Source of the DNA: Quillaja saponaria
Taxonomy: Eukaryota > Streptophyta > Magnoliopsida > Fabales > Quillajaceae
Length of the DNA stretch: 64,000 nucleotides
Assembly (NCBI GenBank): GCA_029379385.1
Contig: CM055607.1
Coordinates: 36,825,235-36,889,234, forward strand
Reading direction: 5' to 3'
The notes under the pieces were generated by a model. That model was not told where the DNA came from, ran no database searches, and worked only from the letters and a program-made list of their open reading frames with translations. Position 1 is the first letter of the stretch. Every line of letters starts with the position of its first letter. Shown one piece after another: positions 44,501 to 56,000 of the stretch. Both the position numbers and the translations under genes were made by a program.

Positions 44501-47500
44501 ACAACTAGAACTAATGCGTCATAGACACATGAAAAGGTTGGTATATTGGCATGTTAAAGATGAGTCAAGGAGAAGAGAAAAAAAAGTACAAGTATATTGG
44601 CATGTTAATAGCATTTAGTAAGTATTAATTCTGTTAAATTAAATGGAGGTGAATTTCTTGTGAAATGAATTATATATGAAACCTAAAAAGGTTGGTATTA
44701 CCTAAATAGATTTTGCCCACTACCTTCATTGAACATCCAATCAGCCACAATTCTGGAGGAAGATTTTGGAAGCAATGATCCATACAAAAGAATTGAGAGT
44801 TAAGTTGGTAATATATAATGCACAGTACTCAATGATGCAGGATTCATGTCCCAGCTAGTCTCTGATAAGAAACCTATTTATGACAATGAAGATACTTACC
44901 TGGCTCTATAGGAATATATTAGTGCTATCACTCATCCAGATAAGAAGAAAACTACACATACAATTGAGGCAACAGCAGATGAAAAGTAATTTAAATATTG
45001 TAAACTCCTTCCATAGAAACTGAAAGAAGTTAAGTTTATTTATTTTGTTTATTCTCCTTCTTCTTCTTTATTTATTTTGTTTAAACCAATTATATAAACA
45101 AAAAGGGCACGAAAAGGTTCTTGCTCGTCAAATGAGCTGTACCGAGAGATAGGATTGAATTGACAAAGTATTCGATTAAGAGGATGTAAGTGAGAAAGCC
45201 TTGGACAATCTAGAAAGGTGATGGTGGGACCAAAGCCCGGCTGGTCTACACTCCATGTGAGTAAGCAACGCAGAAATCTCCTCTTCAACTCCCATCCAGA
45301 TGTTTCTTCACCCTTGAATACTTGATTGTTTCTTTCTTGCAACAAATTCCATATCAAACAAGCTGGTACCATTCTCCACACAGTGATCTTTAGCCATTCT
45401 TGCTTTCCTCCCCTAAGAAGCCAACAAATCTCTCACAGTTTAGACATCAAAATGTAATCTCAAAACACAGAAAAAATGACAACTGGCTCTGATACTTAAC
45501 TGGATCTAGAGGCAGCCATTTAAGGCTAAAAACCATCTAATCAAAAAAAAAAAAAAAAAAAAAAAAGCCTACGACATACAATTGAAGCAGCGCCACATTC
45601 AAAAATAATTCAAGTATGTTAAACTGCTTTAACATGCTGTGAATGGAGAGTGCTAATGAAATGTAAGATATTATGCAGCATATCAGTCCTTATTTTCTTG
45701 TTTCAATTGCTTATAGTTCATTTCTGTATCTGAGTTGACTTATGTCGATGCTTGTTTAAATCTTAATAACTGACTGATTTTTCCACTGCACTCATAGATT
45801 GCTGCAAGAGTTGCATTCTGATCTTCAAATTGGTCAATTTAGAATATGAAAACATAGTAGATGAATTTTGATGATGCATCCTCTATCTGTTCTCTCCTAT
45901 GCATTCTTTTTTTCATATTTCACACATCACATTTATTGGGATTTTTTCTGCAGATATGGTCAAGAATAAAGGCTTCTTGCCATCAGGACCTTCTGAAATT
46001 CCTATACAGAGAAATCAAATTAAGGATATCATTTACTCTTTGCTTTCTGCTTGCAAGGATCCTGATCTTGACTCTAATGTTCCATTTAAAGCAGATGCAA
46101 TAATTGCCAATCCTCCAGCATATGGTTAGATTTCACTAGTTAGATTTACTTTTCTTAGACGTAGTGCACTTTGTTCTTACTATATGATCGTGAAGAACTT
46201 TTAAAAGCAATGACTGTTTGTGCTGCTAAGATTATTGCAATGAACGGGACCATGTCTGCTGCTTATTGTTTTCATTTAAAGTTCTCCAAACATTAAAACA
46301 GTTGAGGAGACATTGGATAACTTGATAGTGAGTTCCATATCATCTTAAGAACAAATTTGAGGTGATAGAATTCAAATTATGTTTACTTGTTGAAACTTTG
46401 GTTGGAATGATGTTTTAATTTGGGGTAGCAGTTTGTAAATATGAGGAGTTATCAGGAAATCTGACTACAGTAGCCTTTTGAAGGTCTAGGATGTTCATAT
46501 CAATTTAGCTTTGGAAAAAGGAAATTTTAAGCTTGAAGAGTTGATTGCCTTAAAGGAATACGTTGCGTGAAAGGAGGGAGGCAACTCTAGGAAAACTTGC
46601 TTCACTCAAATTCAAAATTATTTTGCAGTTGATTGACTTGTCCCTCTCTCATAGACTAGTACTTTGCCTATCCCTTTTGATACCTAGGCTGGAATTCTTA
46701 GGTATGCAAACTACTAATTTACAACTTCAAATCCAATAATAGGCACCTATGACTAATCATTTGATGGTTCTAGATTGTTGAGTTTCTTGATGGCTTCTGG
46801 AAATTTCTTGCAAAATTAAGATCTCTTCATTTTTTATGAAATCTGTTTCTATCCATGCACATAAGATGATCTGTAACTCAAGTTATTTCACTCGTGTACT
46901 ATACTGATCCTCAAATCACCTCTGTTTGATGTTGCAGTCAGTCTCAAAATGATGAAACAGTGAATTTTGAAAATTATTAACCTTTGGAAATATTATTTTA
47001 AACCTTGTGCAATTTTCTGCTAAATTTTTTGAAATAGATTCAATATTTTATTAAGGCAAATTGACCCCAATGATTTGGGATAAATGCTATTTGTTTGGTT
47101 ATATTATTAAAACATTTTTGTAGATGGTTCGATTTCAGGTAATAGACTCTTAACATGGCCAAATTCTTGCTCAGGACATTTTCATGTTGCCGAGGCGCTT
47201 AAACTACCAATTCATATATTTTTCACAATGCCATGGACGTAAGTCTTGTTTGGTGAGATAGACTTTAATCCTGCAGATATTTATCTAATAATCAGTTTAT
47301 CTTTTATCAAGCATATTGCATCCTGTCTGCATCAATCAATTAGATAATTTGTATTTTATAAGAAATTTTATTGATGGTTCGATTTACTTTTCCTCTTGCT
47401 TGCTGACTGCTGTATCCATTGATTTATTTTTGTTCCGAGCTTAAGATACAAATTATCTGCTTTCTGTTTCTATACTTTTGTAGGCCTACTAGTGAATTTC

Positions 47501-50500
47501 CTCATCCTCTGTCCCGTGTTAAGCAACACGTTGCATACAGGGTGAGTCTTATTTTATAGTTGGTTTCAAAATCTTATTGATCTGGATTGCAGCAAATTTG
47601 TATTTTTTCTTCGTGTTTTGGATTAGTTGTTGTCATAAAACATATGTTTCATTTTTTCAGCTATCATATCAAATAGTTGATGCTTTAATTTGGCTTGGAA
47701 TGCGAGACATGATAAATGAATTTAGGAAGAAGCAGTTGAGGCTAAGACCGGTGACATATTTAAGTGGATATTACAGTTCTCCTCCTGATGTGCCCTATGG
47801 ATATATATGGAGTCCTCACCTGGTTCCCAAACCAAAAGGTAGCATGAAGTAACTCTTTGAACTATACAGTAGGTTGATCTTTTCATTATTCCTCTCAATA
47901 TTCCCCCTGGACTCTATGGAAGATGATGAAAGAATTAGCTGGGACTTCCTCAACTGGAGCTGTCTCAAGAGGATGGTGTTATGCTAATACGATCTTGCCT
48001 TGCTTCTTGTCATGCAGATTGGGGACCTAAGATTGATGTAGTTGGATTTTGTTTCCTTGACCTTGCTTCAAATTATGAACCCCCAGAACCACTTGTGAAG
48101 TGGCTTCAAGCTGGTGAAAAGCCCATTTATGTTGGATTTGGTAGCCTTGTGAGTGTCTTTCCACTCATAGCATGGTTTGATCATCTTATTGCAAATTGAT
48201 GGAGCCACAACATTCTCCAATGGTGTATAATAACATAATGTCACTACAAAAGAATGAGCATTTTTTCCTGTTGAGATTTAGTTTGTTGCATTTAAAAACT
48301 ATAATATTAGACCGAAAGATCAAAAGGGATTCCTGTTCAGTAGATGATAGAATATCAGAACTTGTCTCCAGTAGATGAGTAGCACATAGTAAACTACTAG
48401 TAATTATTGCTTTTGCTTCCCTTCTTGATTGGTTCTCCTACAGCCTTGCTACAAAATATTTTATGAGAAAGGGGTTAGTGACCTTTCATATGGTTATGAT
48501 TTTATTACCTTAATAATCATATTGGACAATATCTATTTTATGTGAAAAGGTTATTTGTCACGTGACTGCAGAGTTTGGCATTGTCCACCAGGACAGGAAG
48601 TACATGTACAGTATCTATTTTATATGAAAAGGTTATTTGACTTGAACATAAGATATGTATGCCGTTTGTTTGGAATTTGTAATAGCCTGTGCAAGAACCA
48701 GAGAAGATGACCCAAACTATAATTAAAGCTTTGGAAATAACTGGGCAAAGAGGCATCATCAACAAAGGTTGGGGTGGTCTTGGAAACTGTGAGTCGTGTT
48801 CTTTTTTCTGTTTCACGATACAGATTGTAGATACGAAATTTTCTATTGTTCTCACTGTTCTAGTTGTGGAAGCACAAAGTAATTTCTAGTTTTCAGTGGC
48901 AGAGTCAAAGGAATCTATATACTTATTGGACAATTGTCCTCATGATTGGCTGTTCCCACAATGTGTTGCATTGGTAAAGTTTCCTTTTTCTTTCTTTTTG
49001 ATTCCTTAATATTGATATTTGATATTGGCATACTTGGCACTGCAAGGCTCCAACTTTTGGTAATAATAGTTTATAATTGGACCTTTTTTTTTCACCCACA
49101 TTCTTTTGGATGTTTGTTTCATGGTTGATTGCATATCCTTCTGAGACTATGTTATTTGTAGATTGTAGCAAAGAAGATAAGTTCACAGTACAATTTGTTT
49201 CCATTGGTAATACTAAGCACATGGTGATAATAGACTTAAATGGGAAAACACATGGAATGTTTTTATTCAGCATGCTTTTAGTAGTATATGTCTTCTTTCG
49301 TGGTTGTATTTCATTCAGTTTCATGGTGTATCATGTATGTGCAAATGCACATAGCTTCATATAATTGGGCCTATTTCCAGTCTGGTTAAGATTTTGACTA
49401 ATCCTGCAGTGGTTAAACTTGTCTTTTGTTTCTACAACTCTACCAATTTGTCTCATTTATATAAATTAGGCAGCATGTTTTATCAGAAATTAGCTTATTA
49501 GTCACACTTCTAATTATACTTGGGGGATGTCCAAAGTAAATTTTAGTAATCTACAAAAAAAACAGAGAGAGTGATGCTTGGTCATGTGAAATAGATGGGA
49601 ACATAGTACAATTGAACCGAAGTTAAAGATATATGGACAATGTTAAGAATACTTTCATGACATTAGGAGGTAGTTTATTTCTCATATGTGTATAAAATAT
49701 GTATTTTAAGAATTATGGTAATTATGCTTCTCTAGTTCTAAGGTTTTCTGTTTTTCATTATCTTTGTAGGGATACAACTTCAAATTTACTGGATGATAGT
49801 ACTATACATTCAATAATATGTGCCCTGCACATAAAACATTGATGCTTGTCATGTGAAATAGATGGGAGCATAGTACAATTGAACTGAAGTTAACAATATA
49901 TGGACATAAGAATACTTTCCTGACATTAGGATGTAGTTTATTTCTTATATCTATATATATTTTATGGTAATTATGCTACTCTCCTTTGTTCTTATCTTTA
50001 TAGGGACACGTTTCAAATTTACTGGGTAATATTACAATACATTCAATAGTATTAAGATGTGCCTTGCACATAAAACATTGCACTTATAAGCTGGTGATGA
50101 AAAACTATAAAACAATGCCTCTTAAATCAAGAAATAAACCATGCAAGGAATTGCAACTGAGATAGTCTTCTTTTTCTTCCCCACTGAAAACTAATGTATT
50201 AATTACAGTGACTTTTTAGTGTACTAAGGTGCTCTTTTTCTATTGGAAATATGCAATTTGTTTTTAGGTACATCATGGGGGTGCTGGGACAACTGCTGCT
50301 GGTCTTAAAGCTGCGGTAAATAATCATTTGTTTGTTGTGAAGTTTTGTACCTAATGATATCAACAACTTATTATGGGTCATCTTTCTTTTGTTAGTGCCC
50401 AACAACTATTGTGCCATTTTTTGGAGATCAGCCGTTTTGGGGAGAGCAGGTCCACGCAAGAGGAGTAGGTCCTGCACCCATCCCAGTGGATGAGTTTCAC

Positions 50501-52020
50501 TGGAGAAGTTGGTTCATGCTATACTATTCATGCTAGAACCCAAGGTAGTATTTTCTGCAAAACGAACTCTAGTTTTTGCAAATAAGGATTTGCATGTGAT
50601 GGATACAATATTGTCTCAGCACTGTTATCATCATTATTTTTCTTCTAGGAATGTTTCAGCATTACTGGAACAAGTTATCAGAGGTTCACAATTACAAATT
50701 ATTTTGATTTTTCTCATATGCTTAAATCATTATGTCCTCATAGAGTCAAAGTTGCGACTTTAACAGCGTGGCAAACAATTTTTAATGAGCCTTCAAATAG
50801 GTGGTTATATTTTTGCCATTGATATTATTAAATATAAAAAATATTTCTTGAAAGAAAACAATAAATGTAGCTATTGGACTTAAAGAAGCTGAAGAATGCA
50901 TCCTATTAACAGTTAGGAATTGAGACAAATGCTAGTTGAACCCTCGACTATTGCTTTTCTAGCAATGCTAGACATCACATTAATTATTAGAGCATGAGGT
51001 ATCAATTTTCAAGCTAGATTTTGCTTTTAAAACATGTTCTTATGATACCCAGCTGAAGTAAATAAAATATTTAAACTAATCTCCTTGTGGACTTTGTGCA
51101 GGTGAAAGAGCGTGCTCTTGAACTTGCTAAGGTCATGGAAAAAGAAGATGGAGTGGCAGGAGCGGTTCAAGCCTTCTATAAGCATTTTCCACGCAAAAAA
51201 AACCGACCCTGAACCAGTGGTGCGTAAATCATCAAAACTTTCTTCTATAAGACGATGTTTTAGTTGTTCTTATGCTTCTGGATAGATAATTTCTTTAATT
51301 TCCATTTTTTGGAAATCTGTGTAATCAAAGATTCTTTTGTCATCTATGCAAGCATGATCATCCATGGCACCATTCTGATGTTTCTCATAGTTACACCTGG
51401 TAAATTTGTTGCTGTCTCCTGTAACCAAAAAGAAATAAAATTTGTTGCTCTCTCCAATAATAACTCTGAAAGACCCACTAGTGTCTGGTTTTACCGTTAG
51501 CAGTCCTCAGTTTGTTCTGAAGTGCTATGAATGGTATATCATTATAAATAATTGATAGGTCCGAGAAATATCTATTATTCACCCAAAACCATAAAATATC
51601 TTGCATAACTGCTTTCGTTGAACTTGTTTGTGAGTGGAAGTCTGGAACAAATTTGAACGTCCTAGGCTTGCTGGAAAATTATGAAGTTTTTCTATAAAAA
51701 CTGCATTTTCTTAAACATGTTTTTTTTCCAAAGAAAGTTGCACCTTTAGTTTCCTAGTTCTATTTTACTCTAGAAATCCAGCAGTTTGTCAGTAGCTTAG
51801 CAGATCCAAAGTGTCAACCGCAATTCTGCTTTCATTTCAGCATTTTGCTTTTCCTATTTTTGAAAACTATGATCTCACAGTGATTTAAGCAACCTGTGTC
51901 TCTCCTTCCCCTGTGCAGTGTGCTTCTTCCTTCTTGACAAAAAACAAAAGCAGTGCAGTAGAGTCCAAAACCAGTAAAAGACGTGGAGCCAAGTTTTTAG
52001 GGAAGATTCTGCACCGCTAA
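41583..52020 (+). CDS. UGT80A2-like: UDP-glucose:sterol glucosyltransferase (UGT80A-like), 15 exons, two frameshifts
   Basis: This enzyme transfers glucose from UDP-glucose to membrane sterols, forming steryl glucosides. Exons are 41583-41697, 42019-42191, 42831-43073, 43898-44009, 45954-46124, 47175-47238, 47484-47541, 47661-47838, 48018-48148, 48686-48788, 48897-48973, 50268-50315, 50396-50544, 51102-51219 and 51919-52020. All have GT-AG junctions and matching phases. The UGT80 hallmarks are GTRGDVQPFAAIGKHLQ, FFTMPWTPTSEFPHP, SGYYSSPP, YVGFGSL and the nucleotide-sugar box (HDWLFPQC, HHGGAGTTAAGLKAA, FFGDQPFWG). The expected length is about 613 residues, right for the family. Two breaks occur. 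Exon 13 lacks one T in the T-run at 50495-50497, giving an early stop at about 50534, and exon 14 has one A too many in the A8 run at 51195-51202. The net shift is zero. The gene converges on CYP97A. Confidence 0.94.
45040..45440 (-). mobile_element. LINE ORF2 C-terminal relic in a UGT80 intron
   Basis: On the minus strand a frame reads GGGKQEWLKITVWRMVPACL, then IWNLLQERNNQVFKGEET, then WELKRRFLRCLLTW. This matches the very end of plant L1-like ORF2, after the zf-RVT domain (W..IP.C..W.LW.ERN.R.F). It lies antisense in the fourth UGT80 intron (44010-45953). A run of about 25 A at 45542-45566 nearby is on the opposite strand from the tail this fragment would have. The fragment is non-functional. 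Confidence 0.7.
49572..50088 (+). repeat. Direct tandem duplication (about 250-270 bp) in UGT80 intron 11
   Basis: Copies at about 49572-49841 and 49842-50088 share TCATGTGAAATAGATGGGA, CATAGTACAATTGAAC.GAAGTTAA, AAGAATACTTTC.TGACATTAGGA, TAGTTTATTTCT, TTCAAATTTACTGG and GCACATAAAACATT. Divergence is a few percent plus indels. The duplication lies wholly within the intron between exons 11 and 12, and does not touch splice sites. Confidence 0.85.
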
Positions 52021-53046
52021 ACTATTTTGAGTATTGCATATAAAATAGATTGTTTGGATTACAAAGTACAAATAAAGTTATATCTATTTTTAGTTAGTCA
52101 AATGCTTCAGAAAGGATGTCGAGATGACCTCCCCGGCCGAGATAACAGCATCTTAGAAACTGTATCGCTTGGCATGTGTTACGAGGCTTCCAAAGTCTAG
52201 ATAAATTATTTTTGCTTCAATTACATTGGTCTCAGTTGGCACATTTTGATGGTCTTGAATTTCACAATTTGTATGTGATGACATTTCGAATTTGGATGTA
52301 TGTTCCATTGATGCTTAATGTTATGGAAGCATGATAATTTTCTGAATTGGCTTGAACAGTTACTTGGTTAAATGGTGTCAGACGTTGATGTGAATGATCA
52401 ATGATGGATTGGTTTCACATAACCTTAGTGTTATGTGACTATTTAATGTTAAGTTTAACAATAGAAGAAGAGATTATATCATAACTGTTTAGTGTTAGTT
52501 TAACAATAGAAGAGGAAGAGCATGAGGATGTCATTTACTGTTAAATTGGATGGAAGTCGTCCAATTACACTTAAGTCCAAATTACAAGACACCTTTTGAT
52601 ACAAAATGGATTAATGTGTATCATTGTGAGAAAATATTATTCCACAAAGGATGCAGTGCTTCACTCAAAAACTAATGTATCTCTTCACTTTCTTGTCTTC
52701 CTCACCCTCACTCTGCTTATCAGACCGATTCATCCATGAAGGTATGAGTGCAAAGGTTCACATGGGGAGCCAAGCCTGTTCTCTCCCCTTCTTTACAAAG
52801 GATCAAGCAATAAACTTCAAAAAGGACGAAGCACCTACACTGACATGAAAGACCATATTTTCTTCTTCTTTTTTTCATGAATAAGCCTCGATTTACATCT
52901 TACAACATAATTTCCTTACTTTGTCAGCTTCAACAGTCAACAGAAAAAGGGAAGCTTACTGGAACTAGAACTAGAAAATATCTCTTACATCTTGTGTTTT
53001 ACTCTCCACTCAATGCCATATTGTTTGCATGTAGTTAGGCCAGGAA
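52021..53046. other. Shared 3' intergenic region of convergent UGT80 and CYP97A genes
   Basis: This holds the 3'UTRs of both genes. A short imperfect direct repeat (TTTAACAATAGAAGA with flanks) occurs at about 52450-52475 and 52497-52520. No additional gene, inverted repeat or RNA is supported. Confidence 0.4.
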
Positions 53047-56000
53047 TCAGGAGTGAGCAGTAGAAACTTCACCTTTCTGACCTACTGGATCCTGTTTTGA
53101 GAAGCTAACATCACCCACCTCCAACGTTGAAGTCTCCAATGAGGGCATAATTGGAGGTTTCATTCTACGTGTTACAGTCATCTTTAACCCTTCTGTTGTA
53201 TGGATTGTGGCTCCCGTAGTCATCACAACCTGTGACATGCACAATGAGTAGTAGGTGATATCCTCGTTGGATCATCTCAAACACTTTTAATGTAATAGTT
53301 TCTTTCAAAAGCACTAGGCTCCGCAATTTGTTACCACCAAATGTTTGGATATTCAACTTTTTTTATGGTGCTTAGTTCTCAGTTTCAACACCTCCAACTC
53401 TCAGATGATGTCAATTGTAAAAGCTATCGAGTTTAAGACCTTGGTTCTGAAACTTCAAGATTTTGGCAAATGGAAGCAAATTAATAAGACAAACTTACTG
53501 GAGGAGCTCCAAGTGCCATTTGAAAGTTGAACCGCCTAACAAGCATTGCAAGTGCTACTACAGCCTGTAAATCAGTATGATGAGAGTAAGCCTTACTACT
53601 AGAACCCACAGGTCTAAGTCATGACTCATGGCACAATTGCACACATTCTTCCCAGGTTTTTAATTCACATCATCACAACAGCAGATAGCCAAAAGGTTTA
53701 TTAAGCAATATGTTACAAGATTACCTCATATGATGCGAACAAGTCGCCTACACATTTTCGTGGTCCTCCGCCGAAAGGCAAATAACTGGAATTGATTAAA
53801 GATGTTACTGGTATGCATCAAAATAAATTCTCTTCTCTTTCTTTTTCTCGGGAAGGGGGAGACAAATAAGAAAAAGTAGGGTATACCTGAAGTTTTGATT
53901 TGTCTCATTTGGGTTAGGGCCATCTAAGGGCCATCTTTCAGGTTTGAACTTATCTGCATCATCCCAAAGTTTTGGGCTGCGATGCAGGTTCCATACAGAT
54001 ATAAAAATATCCTCACCCCTGCAAGTAAATAATAGGATAACATCATTATATTGAGTTTAAGATTCATTATATGGTGCATACTTGTAAATCTTCAACATGA
54101 TACAGATTTGACAAATAATATTGATAAGACTGAGTTTTAACCAAGAAAAGAAACATTGAGAATTATTTTTCTTAACTAGTTGCAAAAGAAGTGTTCACAA
54201 GATATCTAATAGGATTTGACCTTTTTATAGGGTATTCGCCAAGCACATCATCCTCAAGAGAGCGACGAATGAGTACAGGTGGTTGTGGGTAGAGCCTCAA
54301 AGACTGATGATGAGTTAAAATATTTTTCAAAGTCAACTGCTAGATACAGAAAAATAGTTCAGCAAAACCATGAAAAACTTCATCTTTGTACCTCATTGAT
54401 TACTCGAGTTGTATACTTGAGCCTTTTCATTTCTTCAATAGTTGGAAGTCGATCTCCTAGAACAGAGTCAACCTACAAAATGGAACAACAGCAATATGAG
54501 AAATACTTCAGATAGTTTTGATGTAGATCACTGAATTTGATGCTTTTGACACTAATCTGAAGCATAAAACTTTTAAAATACCTCCTCTTGAAGCTTGGAC
54601 ATGACACCTGCTTCCTGCAGCCAACCAAAAGAACGAAAATGATGAGTTCCCAAAATAGCTGTTTGTGTATGATACGTTTATAGATCACATATCAATGACA
54701 GTAGCAACATAGTGACATAAAATAATATATCCATTTCTATTAGTAAGTCAAGAATCAAGTATCTTTTTCCTGCATAAACATAACTATCCTCAACAGGATA
54801 TGTTAAGAAAGAAAGGAAACATCAGAGGTCACAAAATAGGCCTCGCATAATTTTAGTACTTGATATATATTTAGATATAGTCACATCTAATGAGTAAAAA
54901 ATCTGAAATAGAAGTAATAAATCTATCTTAGAATATGTATACTGGTAGCACTTATCAGCATGCAACTGTTCACCAGAACTGTGTTCCGTAGACTTTTTTT
55001 GAGAATAAGAATTTACCTCAAACAATGAAACATGAATAAGGTATTATGCCTAAATATTCTAAATATGTTCTATCCTACCCTCCTGCTTCATTAAACTTCA
55101 CATATTACCTTAGAAAGAAGATAAAAGGTCCATGTCAGAACTGCAGCTGTTGTTTCATGCCCAGCTATGAGCATTGTCATCAAGTCATCACGGAGTTGCT
55201 TGCTTGAAACCTAAAAGAATCATTCATGAGATTCAGTCAATTTTGTTAGGGAAGAAAGAAGAGATGATAACCAGTAGCAGTCTAGCATACATCATCTCCC
55301 GATGCTAATAGGAAGTGCAGAATGCTAGGATCTTGTTCATTCATATACTCCTCATGAAACTGTAGCTCTTCTGCATCTACCATTCTCTGAAAACGCAGCA
55401 TAGAACTATAACTATTAAACACTATCTCAAAATTTAGCAGGAAAAATACTGTAGACGAGCCATAATAGCAATTGATGAATTACCTAGCTGCAATTCTATA
55501 TAAGAACTGGCTGAAATAGATTTGTTTAGGCCACAACTATTTTAAACAAGTTTGAGTGCATACAATCTGATCTACACATGTTTTGATGCATTTCAGAGAT
55601 TGCAAGTATAAGAAGTACTTGAGATGTACTATATTAATGCTTCATTCTCAAGACGCTAGGTGTATGGGTAAATGTCTTCAATTAAGTCAATCTGGATTTT
55701 CTTTTCCTAGCAAACAAAAAACAGAAGTCAATCTGGATCTTGAAAGGAGTGAATTTAATTGACACTTGTACCACATATCTGGAAATATTAGATGGATGTA
55801 AATGGTTTAGATACAACTAGGATTGTCTGCAGCCTTTATGATTCCCCTGTATCACCTCCCAGTCTCCAATGTATGCTATTCAGTTTAATGGTGCTTGTGC
55901 CCCTGACTCTAGGTCAGACTATCTCTAGTTCCCATGCGACATGATCCAGGCTTTCCTTATGTTCATTAGAGAAGTGTTAAACAGCAATAAGGGTTTGAGA

